From Candidatus Hydrogenedentes bacterium ADurb.Bin170 (GTDB lineage Bacteria > Hydrogenedentota > Hydrogenedentia > Hydrogenedentales > CAITNO01): a stretch of DNA of 64,000 nucleotides. Positions 33,971 through 42,716 of the stretch are shown here, in pieces. Every line of letters starts with the position of its first letter. Within the stretch, counting starts at the first letter, position 1. Both the position numbers and the translations under genes were made by a program. Where the stretch lies: positions 48,770 through 112,769 of the forward strand of contig MWCY01000003.1 of the NCBI GenBank assembly GCA_002070275.1, read 5' to 3'. The notes under the pieces are model-generated. The model did not search any database and was not told where the DNA came from. It saw only the letters and a list, made by a program, of their open reading frames with translations.

Positions 33971-34003
33971 ACCTTTTTTGTCCTCTACATTGAGCGAGAT
34001 TCT

Positions 34004-34837
34004 ATGCTTGAGCCCAGTGACAGAAGTTTGAAGCGGTATCTGCAGGAGATTTCAAAAATACCGCTTCTTCCGGCCTCCGAAGAAATTCGTCTTGCCAAGC
34101 TGGCAAAAGAAGGCGATTCTTCTGCGCGACGCAAACTAATTGTCTCCAATCTGCGGCTCGTAATCTCTGTTGCTAAAAAATACCTCTATTTCGGACTGCC
34201 TTTACTTGATCTCATAGAAGAAGGCAATCTGGGACTGATGCGCGCTGTGGATCGGTTTGACCCCTCTCATGGCTGTAAATTTTCAACCTATGCCACCTGG
34301 TGGATACGGCAGGCTGTGACCCGTGCACTCTCCAATCAGGGGCGAACGGTTCGTATTCCTGTTTATATTACTGACAACCTTGCTAAATACAAACGGGTGG
34401 CGGAAGAGTTTTATATTCAAAACGGCTCTTATCCTTCCAGTGATGATATGGCTGCTGCTCTGGGTATGACTCTTAAAGAAATAAAAAAACTGGAGCTCTT
34501 TGATCAGACAGTTTCCCCCTTTGATAATATGCAGTCACTGGACAGTGCGATCGGTCGCGACACCTGTACCATTCAGGAACCTGCAGCAGCGAATCAGGCG
34601 CTGGTACAGTTTTTCCGGGATGAAGAAATGAAAACCCTGATGGCCCAGCTCAATGAGCGGGAGCGTTCTATCATCAGTTATCGCTACGGCCTCATTGACG
34701 GCAAAGCCCACACGCTGGAAGAAACGGGCAAACACTTTGAGCTTACCCGGGAACGCATCAGGCAAATTGAACGGGAAGCCATGCGTCGCTTGCGCAAATA
34801 CATGAGCATCCACGGCGATGATTTTACCAAGTCATAA
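34004..34837 (+). CDS. RpoD/SigA-like sigma-70 factor, group 2 type
   Basis: This 277-residue protein has region 1.2 (DRSLKRYLQEISKIPLLPASEE cut to SLKRYLQEISKIPLLPA), region 2 with the -10 recognition helix (FSTYATWWIRQAVTRAL), region 3 and region 4 with a helix-turn-helix (TLEETGKHFELTRERIRQIE). Region 1.1 and the large non-conserved insert of the primary factor are missing, which fits a group 2 or stationary-type factor. The -10-reading residues look like standard sigma-70, so it should read TATAAT-like promoters. It follows the TPR-like gene, probably in one transcript. Confidence 0.88.
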   Translation: MLEPSDRSLKRYLQEISKIPLLPASEEIRLAKLAKEGDSSARRKLIVSNLRLVISVAKKYLYFGLPLLDLIEEGNLGLMRAVDRFDPSHGCKFSTYATWWIRQAVTRALSNQGRTVRIPVYITDNLAKYKRVAEEFYIQNGSYPSSDDMAAALGMTLKEIKKLELFDQTVSPFDNMQSLDSAIGRDTCTIQEPAAANQALVQFFRDEEMKTLMAQLNERERSIISYRYGLIDGKAHTLEETGKHFELTRERIRQIEREAMRRLRKYMSIHGDDFTKS

Positions 34838-35002
34838 GTACCTGCCAAGGGGCTTCTTCAACAGGCCTGCGCAGGATAGTTTTTTTAAAAAATGTTGTTC
34901 TTCTAAACCCTATTTCTGTTGCGTTTCTGCAAAGCCTTCTTCTTTTCAGTAGAGCATCGGGCATTCTTCAACAAGTCTATTTTGTTTATATTTTTACATG
35001 TG

Positions 35003-35030
35003 TTGTGTATCTTGTGAATAAACATAAAAT
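35003..35030 (+). promoter_or_regulatory. Weak promoter candidate before the UDG-family gene
   Basis: TTGTGT at 35003-35008 and TAAAAT at 35025-35030 have a 16-base spacer, 21 bases before the TTG start. The rest of the 213-base gap after the sigma gene is AT-rich, with no clear terminator. Confidence 0.25.
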
Positions 35031-35050
35031 ACCTTGAGAGTGTCTCTGCT

Positions 35051-35659
35051 TTGACAGAAAAATTAAGCACGCAAGAAGAACTGGAACTTCTGGTACAAAA
35101 AATACGCCGCTGCACAGTCTGCGCCGCTCACCTGCCCCTCGGCCCGCGCCCCGTTGTTCACCTCCATTCAGAAGCCCGCATTCTTATCGTAGGACAGGCA
35201 CCGGGGCGCCGTGTCCATGAAACTGGCATTTCCTGGGATGACCCGAGCGGAGACCGTCTGCGCGACTGGATGGGAATTGATCGTGACGTCTTTTATAATG
35301 TCCGAAAAATAGCCATAATGTCCGCCGGTTTCTGCTACCCGGGACGGCATCCGCGCGGGGGCGATCTGCCGCCACGTCCGGAGTGCATGCCCTTATGGCA
35401 TCCTCAGGTATTACCGTTGCTCCCCAAAATAGAGCTGACAATTCTTGCAGGAACCTACGCACAAAAGGGTTATCTGAAGAGCCGCAGAAAGTCCAGCCTG
35501 ACCGATACAGTTAAGCACTGGAAATCATATATCCCCCGATTTCTGCCGCTTCCCCACCCTTCCGCACGCAATATTGCCTGGTTCCAAAGCAACCCCTGGT
35601 TTGAAGAGGAAGTGGTACCCTATCTTCGCGACAGGGTACACACTATTCTGTCACTGTAA
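35051..35659 (+). CDS. Uracil-DNA glycosylase family protein
   Basis: This 202-residue protein begins at TTG. It contains CTVCAAHLPLGPRPVV near residue 20, the catalytic loop VGQAPGRRVHETG near 55, and the leucine-loop-like HPSARN near 180. It matches the small bacterial UDG-superfamily group with GQAPGRxVHExG; the four cysteines of iron-sulfur family 4 are not complete, so it is not a typical UdgA. It should remove uracil or a related damaged base, or act in repair in a way not yet known. It converges on the ADP-ribosylglycohydrolase gene. Confidence 0.8.
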   Translation: MTEKLSTQEELELLVQKIRRCTVCAAHLPLGPRPVVHLHSEARILIVGQAPGRRVHETGISWDDPSGDRLRDWMGIDRDVFYNVRKIAIMSAGFCYPGRHPRGGDLPPRPECMPLWHPQVLPLLPKIELTILAGTYAQKGYLKSRRKSSLTDTVKHWKSYIPRFLPLPHPSARNIAWFQSNPWFEEEVVPYLRDRVHTILSL

Positions 35660-35672
35660 AATATTCGAAACG

Positions 35673-36932
35673 TCATTCTTTGGTTAGAATCTGCGCGTAT
35701 TCCTCTTCGGTAAAACGGCTGTTAGCGACAGGACCGGGTTCCCAGCACTGTTCAAGCGCACCGGCTGCCACTTCCTGCACTGGAATACAGAAATATTCAG
35801 TTCCCTCTGCATCATGCAGGATTTTTCCGCCACTATAAACAACTGCCTGTCTGGTCAATTCATTGCAAATAGCCAGAAGCCCGTCAAAGGTATAAGGGGT
35901 ATGACTGTATGCCACATCCCTTTTCAAGGCACTGGTAAACTTTTCAGGAATATTGTTTATGCCTAATGTGGTAAAGAGAATCCCCGCGGCGCTGGAGGGA
36001 TTGCAATCTGAGTCCTGCCCGCACCTGGTGGCGATTTCAATGGTTTTATCCGGGTTGCCTTCCCCGTAGAGCAGACCCATGACCACGTAGGCACCATTAA
36101 TTTTCGCATCGATGTTAAAAGCGCCCCGATCCCCGCAGGAGAATTTACGGTAGGCAGGATTCAGATGGTATTTCTCGTTAATCTTCTCCCAGCTTTTTGT
36201 CCAGTCCTCTGGATTTTCTTTATGCCATCTAAGCACATCACTTATGCATTCATGGTACTGACTCTGCTCAGGAATCGCTTTTAACCCTGCTTGAATAATG
36301 GCTTCAATGGAAGATTCAAAAAACGCTTCGCTGTACATGGCACCAACAAAAAGCCCGCCGTAAAGACCGTCACCGTAATTCATCATACGACCAAAAGTAT
36401 CGCCCAGTTTAAGTACGATGGACGGCATCCCCGGTGCAATGATGCCGCTGTAATCCGCTTCAATCTGATAATCAATGTCATCTGCATGGCTGTTGTATTC
36501 CGGATGACCTGAATCAGGCGGCGCAATCCCTTTTCGCAGATTCTGCCGGCCGAATTTATTGGCATGCCAGAGTTCATAACCGCTGTTGGCAAAATCGATT
36601 CCCGCCTGTCTCGGTGTCGCATCTATCCCATATTTTTCCAGCGTGTGCAGAAAAGTCATCTCAACATACAGATCATCTTCCTGAAACTGATTAACCGTTT
36701 CCGGTGTCCATCGGGGAAATTCTTTTTCAGGCACCATTACACCGTTAAACTTAAATTCGGTAGGTACACCCCAGCCTACTCCCACCATCTGCCCTATCCA
36801 CGCCGCCGTCATACGTTCTTCATACTCCCGGGCACTTAGAAGCCTGTACCTTTCTGATCCTTCTGTCTGGGCAAAAGACCCTGTCTGAACCAAAACAAAC
36901 AGAAGGCTGAAAATAAAACACCTGCTCTTCAT
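35673..36932 (-). CDS. Exported ADP-ribosylglycohydrolase-family protein
   Basis: The start at ATG 36932 (419 residues) has AAGGAG nine bases upstream and puts a signal peptide (MKSRCFIFSLLFVLVQTGSF) at the N-terminus; an upstream GTG/ATG frame to 37013 would bury it. The ARH fold is shown by AAWIGQMVGVGWGVPTEF near the start, SHADDIDYQIEADYSG in the middle and the metal motif CGQDSDCNPSSAAGILF near 320. The family removes ADP-ribose from proteins or small molecules, but exported members seen in planctomycete-like bacteria may act on other glycosides. It diverges from the GH127 gene. Confidence 0.9.
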   Translation of the reverse strand: MKSRCFIFSLLFVLVQTGSFAQTEGSERYRLLSAREYEERMTAAWIGQMVGVGWGVPTEFKFNGVMVPEKEFPRWTPETVNQFQEDDLYVEMTFLHTLEKYGIDATPRQAGIDFANSGYELWHANKFGRQNLRKGIAPPDSGHPEYNSHADDIDYQIEADYSGIIAPGMPSIVLKLGDTFGRMMNYGDGLYGGLFVGAMYSEAFFESSIEAIIQAGLKAIPEQSQYHECISDVLRWHKENPEDWTKSWEKINEKYHLNPAYRKFSCGDRGAFNIDAKINGAYVVMGLLYGEGNPDKTIEIATRCGQDSDCNPSSAAGILFTTLGINNIPEKFTSALKRDVAYSHTPYTFDGLLAICNELTRQAVVYSGGKILHDAEGTEYFCIPVQEVAAGALEQCWEPGPVANSRFTEEEYAQILTKE

Positions 36933-37113
36933 GGTCTTTTTCTCCTTGAGCATCGTTTTGTATTCCCTTTCTTGATTGTGCGGAAAGCAACACTTACAAT
37001 AGGTAAATAGCATTTCAGGTTTAGTATAGCAAATTTATTTCTGCAAAGGTGCCGCTCCGGCATTTTCAGATAACTTTCATAGTAAACCGGCAAACTTTTA
37101 ATGGAGAACCGCT

Positions 37114-39033
37114 ATGCTCTCTTCCTTCTTCCTCAGTCTCTTAATCGCCGCGCATCCGACTGATACCCATTCATTAACGCCACTCGCCCTTGAGCCTTTT
37201 CCCTTGGGCAAAATCATTTCAGATGGATGGCTGGAAGAGCAGATGCGGATTCAGAGCAACGGTCTTTCCGGCAATCTGGATAAATTCTGGCCGGATATCC
37301 AGCACAGCGGCTGGATTGGAGGTAATGCTGAAGGCTGGGAACGAGCCCCCTATTGGTTGGACGGTCTCATCCCGCTGGCGTGGACACTGCCCGACGTGCA
37401 TTTGCAGAAAACCGTACATTTCTGGATGCGGTATATTATTGCGCATCAGGAGAAAGATGGTTGGCTTGGGCCCAAAAAAAGTGAGGGCTATAAGGAGCAT
37501 GATACCTGGCCGCAATTCGTCATATTAAAAGCACTGCGCCAATATTATGAAGTCACCGGTGATTCCTCCATCCTTGAGGTCATGACAGCGAATGTCCGCT
37601 GCATTGACAGGATTCTCACATACAAACCCCTTTTCGATTGGGGAAAATATCGCTGGATGGATTTCGTGATTACTTTGCACTGGCTTTTTGACCGGACAGG
37701 GAATCCGGATTTTCTGAACATTGCGGAGCGTGCTCATTCTCAGGGCTTTTCCTGGCGCGATCATTTTGAAAACTTCAGATTCACTGAAAAGATGAAAGGC
37801 AGCGAGTGTATTTTTGATACCCATGTAGTCAATAACGCCATGGCTGTTAAGGCGCCGGCTGTCTGGTACCGGCAGTCCCGGGATCCCGGCGATTTACACA
37901 CGGTGCAGCTGCTTCTGGATACACTGGACAAATATCACGGACAGGTTACCGGCATTTTTACCGGAGACGAACACTATGCAGGAAAGAATCCCTCTCAGGG
38001 CACTGAGCTCTGCGCAGTCGTAGAATATCTCTTCTCTCTTGAAACGCTGCTGGCATATCTGGGCCGGGCTGAAGATGCGGATCGTATGGAACGAATTGCT
38101 TTTAACGCACTTCCCGGCACCTTTTCTCCGGACATGTGGGCACATCAGTATGTGCAGCAGGCAAATCAGGTTATCTGCCGCGTTTCAGACGACCGTATCT
38201 ATACCAATAACGGGCCGGACTCCAACCTCTTCGGTCTTGAGCCCAATTACGGCTGCTGCACTTCGAATATGCATCAGGGTTGGCCCAAATTTACGAGCCA
38301 TCTTTTGATGCGTACGCCCGCAGCCAACGATAAACCTCAGGGAATCGCAGCCGTTGCCTATGCGCCCTGTTCATTAAAAACCACGCTGAACGGGCAGCCG
38401 GTATTTCTCCGTATCGAAACAGAGTATCCCTTTGAAGAAACAATCCGGATTCACCTTGATGCCACCGGTGAGTTCCCTGTCCATCTGCGCATCCCCGCCT
38501 GGGCTGAAGGAGCAACAGTGCAGCTGAACAATGAAGCACCTGTTTCGGCCGTCCCCGGCACTTTCCATGTACTGCAGCAAAAATGGACCTGCAACAGTGT
38601 GATTCTTCTGCGGTTTCCCATGAAAGCTGTGCGCATGGAGCGTTTTAACAAAAGCGCCGCTATTTCCAGAGGTCCGCTGGTTTACTCTCTTTTGGTGGAA
38701 ACCGAATGGCGTCCTCTCCGGGGCGAAGCACCGCACAATGATTTTGAACTGTATCCCGTCAGTCCGTGGAATTACGCATTAGCGCCCGATTTCATGGAAA
38801 CCATCCGATTTGAGTCGGCACCTCTTTCCTGCAATCCTTTCGATCCGGCTTCCACGCCGGTTCGGGCATATGTAAAAGGTAGGCTTCTGCCTGAATGGAA
38901 AATCGAGCACAATGCTGCCGCCCCGCCCCCTCTCAGTCCAGTCCATTCAGAAGAAGCGCTTTCAGAACTCACTTTGATTCCTTATGGTGCGGCAAAACTT
39001 AGAGTGACGGAGTTCCCTGTTTCAGACAAGTAG
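37114..39033 (+). CDS. GH127 (DUF1680) beta-L-arabinofuranosidase-like, exported
   Basis: This 639-residue protein has a leader (MLSSFFLSLLIAAHPT) and an (alpha/alpha)6 barrel. The hallmark GCCTSNMHQGWPKF near residue 380 and ELC in GTELCAVVEY near 298 correspond to the Glu, Cys and Cys-Cys zinc and nucleophile group known from Bifidobacterium HypBA1. The C-terminus is a beta-sandwich (HLRIPAWAEGATVQLNN). It removes terminal L-arabinofuranose from glycans or glycoproteins. The neighbours on either side are also exported hydrolases. It has GGAGA eight or so bases before the ATG. Confidence 0.92.
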   Translation: MLSSFFLSLLIAAHPTDTHSLTPLALEPFPLGKIISDGWLEEQMRIQSNGLSGNLDKFWPDIQHSGWIGGNAEGWERAPYWLDGLIPLAWTLPDVHLQKTVHFWMRYIIAHQEKDGWLGPKKSEGYKEHDTWPQFVILKALRQYYEVTGDSSILEVMTANVRCIDRILTYKPLFDWGKYRWMDFVITLHWLFDRTGNPDFLNIAERAHSQGFSWRDHFENFRFTEKMKGSECIFDTHVVNNAMAVKAPAVWYRQSRDPGDLHTVQLLLDTLDKYHGQVTGIFTGDEHYAGKNPSQGTELCAVVEYLFSLETLLAYLGRAEDADRMERIAFNALPGTFSPDMWAHQYVQQANQVICRVSDDRIYTNNGPDSNLFGLEPNYGCCTSNMHQGWPKFTSHLLMRTPAANDKPQGIAAVAYAPCSLKTTLNGQPVFLRIETEYPFEETIRIHLDATGEFPVHLRIPAWAEGATVQLNNEAPVSAVPGTFHVLQQKWTCNSVILLRFPMKAVRMERFNKSAAISRGPLVYSLLVETEWRPLRGEAPHNDFELYPVSPWNYALAPDFMETIRFESAPLSCNPFDPASTPVRAYVKGRLLPEWKIEHNAAAPPPLSPVHSEEALSELTLIPYGAAKLRVTEFPVSDK

Positions 39034-39162
39034 GACTACAACAGAATAACACCGCCGCTCTCTAACACCTGTCTCCAAAAGAGTGCTGCTGTGAAGAGGA
39101 ACGGTTCTATCCTGATCCTTTCAGCGGAGGTGAGAAAGCTGCCGGCATATGAAGAGGCGCTG

Positions 39163-41460
39163 TCATTCATCCAGACTGGGAACCAGCTTTTCCTCTTTGT
39201 CCATGGGTCGGCTGTTCCACAGAATTTCTTCCAGATTCGGAAGCGACGGTTCCGTTTTGAGCAGGCGCCACCTGCCCTCTTTTTTTATCCAGGAGCACTG
39301 CACTTCCGCACCCTTATGGCGTGGTATACGCACAATGCCGTCATACCCGAAAGGCTGATCGTCCCAGCGAACAGCGGTGCAATACAGAAAAAGCATGTTT
39401 TTGACAATCTCTGAATGGCTGTACTCTGAAAAATCCCAGTTCCTGATCTGCCGCAGCAGAAAGCACTTGTTATTTCTGCGGAACCACCATTTCCATGCCC
39501 GGCTTACATATTCCCTGTGAAAGCCATTGGCATCCTCATACGCCGGGTCGTAAAGCGCTGTCAGTCTTTTCCAGTCCATGGACTCGTAGGCATTTTTAAA
39601 TTCATCCAATGCCCCTGTCACTTCCTCGGCAAGACGCTGAAACTGGTCAGGCACACCGGAATAATCAGGATAAATCTGCTGAGATTCCGGTCGGGTATCT
39701 GTAACCGCCTCCTCTTTTTCATTCAGCACTGTTCCCTCTTTCGTAAAGAGAATATGCTCCACGGGCCGGCTTGTACGCTGGCTGAAAACCAGACAGTCCA
39801 GATAATTGACAGAACCGGAATATCTTTCTCTTGACCGGGTAGAACAGGTAACTGAAAATTTTCCCGGTTCGGGAAGGTTCACTACATAACTGGTTTCACT
39901 GACAGTCGCCAGCACTGCGGTTGATCCCTTTGCAGACGTGAAGCACACTTCATAACTGGCTGTTTGAGGCACCTCATCCCAGTTCAACTGCAAGGAGCCA
40001 TTCTCTGTTAAAGACGCAGTGATATTCCGAACGGGCTGCGCCGTTTCCACTTCAAAGAACTGCTTTTCGTACAGATTTTCATGGGTGTGCATGACATAGG
40101 CATGATCATTGATTTCACAGGTCCACGCCTGCGGAATCGATGCCGGCTCTTTCAGATAACCGCTGAGCTGCTCTCTCCAGCAGGCTTCATCATCGCAATC
40201 TCCTGCATGCAGAAGTCGGGGAAAGCGTCCTGCCGCCTCCTCCGAAACAACAGCAGGCAAAAGCGGGATAAACCAATTGCTTTTATTCGGAATCAACTCA
40301 AATTCCAACATAGGCTCCCAGACGCCGTACACCAGCTGTGCCAAGGTACCGTCATCAGAAAGCCAGTCGAGATCGCGCATATTTATGTGGAAATCATGAA
40401 TAGACCTAGCCGGAGCTAATTGATAGGCGACAGGCGTTTTTTCCAGTACCTGTTCTTTCCACGGGATAAGTTCGCTCTGAATGACTTCCCGAAGCGTCGG
40501 GAGAATCACTTCATCCCAGCACCGGCTGTTGCCGTAATCAAAGAGATCCCACCAGGGCTCAAAGCTGTAGACTGTGGCACCCATCGCCGCCCCTTGCAGA
40601 ATCATGGGGCGATACATTTCCGGAGGCATCTCCGCAGGGTGCAGATGATCTCCGAAAATCCCCGGCGTATTCATGAAGCTGCTTTCAAACCACCAGGATT
40701 GGGGCTCAACACCCCAATGCGTCACAAAATCACCCAGCCATAATCCCCAGACAGCTGTCTGTCGAGTCAGATGGCGTGGCTCAATATGTTCATTCACCGG
40801 AATCACGTAATCGGAAAAAGAACGCATCGCCTCCAGAAGGGGGCGGTTCAGCGTGTCGGCTCCTATGTGAAGCCACTTGAGCCCCTGCAATACCAGAACA
40901 GTATGCTTTCCGTAATGGGCTCCCAATTGAATCACATCCATGCAATAGCGCACATGAGGCGGGACAGCATAGTCCTCAACATTGAACTTAGCGTAATGAG
41001 CAAATTGCTGTTCAGATACCATAAGACTTTTTATGCAGGGAAAGGTCTGTAAAAGGCTTTCAACAGCATTAAGATCAAAGACATACTCATCATGGGGGTC
41101 TGCAATTTGAAGACTCACCGCCACTTCATTCGCCTGTACCGGTCTGAGCATTTCCTCAAAAAGCATTTTTCTTAAGGAATGCTCCTGGACCCGCAACTCA
41201 ATTTGAATCTGACAGAGGGGACGGATATCCGACGGGAGCAGGTTCCAGACACGTACGATTTCCTCTCCGTGTCGCCGCGCTTCCTCTACTCGTTTCGCCT
41301 GTTCCTGACTTGAGTCCGCATCTCCAAATGCCGCAGAACTCTGAAGCAGAATCAGGGGATGCTCAGGGCTGATCCTGACTTCCGGCACCTGGAATGCAAC
41401 ACATGCCTTCGCAGTACTGCCCGCCATCGCAATAAAAAGTATCAGGAAAGCAATCATCAC
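39163..41460 (-). CDS. Exported GH98-like glycoside hydrolase with extra C-terminal domains
   Basis: The 765-residue product has a signal peptide and a domain to about residue 370 resembling GH98 endo-beta-galactosidases. It contains GATVYSFEPWW, then LIPWKEQVLEKTPVAY, typical of the family. Acidic residues Glu150, Asp244 and Glu301 have almost the spacing remembered for the GH98 catalytic set (158, 251, 301). Residues about 480-565 look like fibronectin type III, and about 620-750 like an NTF2/SnoaL fold (KNAYESMDWKRLTALYDP). Known GH98 enzymes cut blood-group glycans; this substrate is unknown. It starts three bases after the deoxyhypusine-synthase-like gene. The family call needs a profile search. 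Confidence 0.6.
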   Translation of the reverse strand: MMIAFLILFIAMAGSTAKACVAFQVPEVRISPEHPLILLQSSAAFGDADSSQEQAKRVEEARRHGEEIVRVWNLLPSDIRPLCQIQIELRVQEHSLRKMLFEEMLRPVQANEVAVSLQIADPHDEYVFDLNAVESLLQTFPCIKSLMVSEQQFAHYAKFNVEDYAVPPHVRYCMDVIQLGAHYGKHTVLVLQGLKWLHIGADTLNRPLLEAMRSFSDYVIPVNEHIEPRHLTRQTAVWGLWLGDFVTHWGVEPQSWWFESSFMNTPGIFGDHLHPAEMPPEMYRPMILQGAAMGATVYSFEPWWDLFDYGNSRCWDEVILPTLREVIQSELIPWKEQVLEKTPVAYQLAPARSIHDFHINMRDLDWLSDDGTLAQLVYGVWEPMLEFELIPNKSNWFIPLLPAVVSEEAAGRFPRLLHAGDCDDEACWREQLSGYLKEPASIPQAWTCEINDHAYVMHTHENLYEKQFFEVETAQPVRNITASLTENGSLQLNWDEVPQTASYEVCFTSAKGSTAVLATVSETSYVVNLPEPGKFSVTCSTRSRERYSGSVNYLDCLVFSQRTSRPVEHILFTKEGTVLNEKEEAVTDTRPESQQIYPDYSGVPDQFQRLAEEVTGALDEFKNAYESMDWKRLTALYDPAYEDANGFHREYVSRAWKWWFRRNNKCFLLRQIRNWDFSEYSHSEIVKNMLFLYCTAVRWDDQPFGYDGIVRIPRHKGAEVQCSWIKKEGRWRLLKTEPSLPNLEEILWNSRPMDKEEKLVPSLDE

Positions 41461-41463
41461 ACG

Positions 41464-42576
41464 CTACTTTCTCTCTTCCAGTGTTTTAACCAGCGTGAGC
41501 AGGAAGTCCCTGTTATCGGCTGTTACATAGCGCATCTGTCCGCCCATACGATTGAAACTCTTGTTATAACGCAGATAATAATCAGGGTTATCCATAGGAG
41601 GCTCCCCCTGCGACCAGTCCCAATGTGATTCCTGCAGATCGACAATCACCATATAATGATTGTCAATGTGTTTTCCCTCCTGAATATGCAGGTTTTGCGA
41701 CATGGACAGGCTTTTTTCGAAGATCATAGGCGACATAACAGCAGACCCTACACTCATATAGACGCCGCCATCCAGATTCATAACCTGCTGGGCAAAAACC
41801 AGAAAATCTCTCTGGGCGGCTCTGCCAATGGCAGCACCATAATTCATGGGGTGGGTGTAAATGATATCATGTCCAATCATCGGATGGCTTGTAAAAGGGA
41901 CACCAAGCCGGTATGCCGCTGCCTGAACTCCGAATTTCTTGTAGGGATGGGGCACAGACAGGAAGCCGGGTTTCAGATCAAAGTGGCGGACACGATCCAG
42001 CATATCCGCAGCAGCGGCTGCCTGTGCCGGATTTTGCGCTGCCTGCTCCCGTATTTCTTCAACCAATTCCTCCTGTGACGGAACTTCTACCCCGTCATTT
42101 CCTACAAAAGCGCCAACAGACTCTCCGTACCCAAGACCTTTCCAGGCCCCTGCAACAATGGCAAAATTCAAATAAGTGCCCGTTTCCTGCCAGATACCAA
42201 ATTCACCGCGATCCACATTCGCCCGCACATCTTCGCTGCTGTGCCCCTGAAAGGCAAACTCCCAGTCGTGAATAATCCCGGCACCATTGGTTGCGAGATG
42301 CGTCACCCATCCTTCTTTCATTAAATGGATGAAAACAGGCGCGAGCCCATTTTTGATGGCGTGTGCGCCGAAGGTGAGCATGCGCGATTTATTCGTCTTT
42401 TTGGCTAGAATCAGTCTGTCTGCCAGTTCATTCATTGTTTTTTGACCAAGCCCGCTCAAAGGTTTGGCGACGGATGCGTTCACAGGAACATGATCCCGTT
42501 CTATAAACACTTTGTCTTTGCGCTGAGACAGACTTTTTACAAAAAGTTTATCACGGTCAAATTGCAAATAAGGCAT
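41464..42576 (-). CDS. Deoxyhypusine-synthase-like protein
   Basis: The product has 370 residues from ATG 42576, eight bases after AGGAG; a GTG at 42585 is three codons earlier. The core reads FGAHAIKNGLAPVFIHLMKEG, then VTHLATNGAGIIHDWEFAFQG and later DGGVYMSVGSAVMSPMIFEKS, a Rossmann-like pattern close to bacterial DHS-like proteins. True DHS modifies eIF5A, absent in bacteria; bacterial homologs can act as homospermidine synthases or have unknown roles. I do not see the usual active-site Lys context clearly, so the reaction is open. It lies between alaS and the GH98-like gene on one strand. Confidence 0.55.
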   Translation of the reverse strand: MPYLQFDRDKLFVKSLSQRKDKVFIERDHVPVNASVAKPLSGLGQKTMNELADRLILAKKTNKSRMLTFGAHAIKNGLAPVFIHLMKEGWVTHLATNGAGIIHDWEFAFQGHSSEDVRANVDRGEFGIWQETGTYLNFAIVAGAWKGLGYGESVGAFVGNDGVEVPSQEELVEEIREQAAQNPAQAAAAADMLDRVRHFDLKPGFLSVPHPYKKFGVQAAAYRLGVPFTSHPMIGHDIIYTHPMNYGAAIGRAAQRDFLVFAQQVMNLDGGVYMSVGSAVMSPMIFEKSLSMSQNLHIQEGKHIDNHYMVIVDLQESHWDWSQGEPPMDNPDYYLRYNKSFNRMGGQMRYVTADNRDFLLTLVKTLEERK

Positions 42577-42716
42577 TAATAACACTCCTGAGAGTTGGGG
42601 ACACAGATTTCCAAAGAGTCTTTATGCTCAGACGGCATCATCCGGAGAAATACATACGGTCTGCGCCGAACGAAATGCGACACCTGCGAACCTGGCTTTA
42701 TATGGTGCTTTTCAGA

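Noticed and set aside
34838..34900. Possible terminator after the sigma gene (CCTGCGCAGG before a T-run)
   Set aside because: The stem would have only four pairs around a two-base loop, too small to form.
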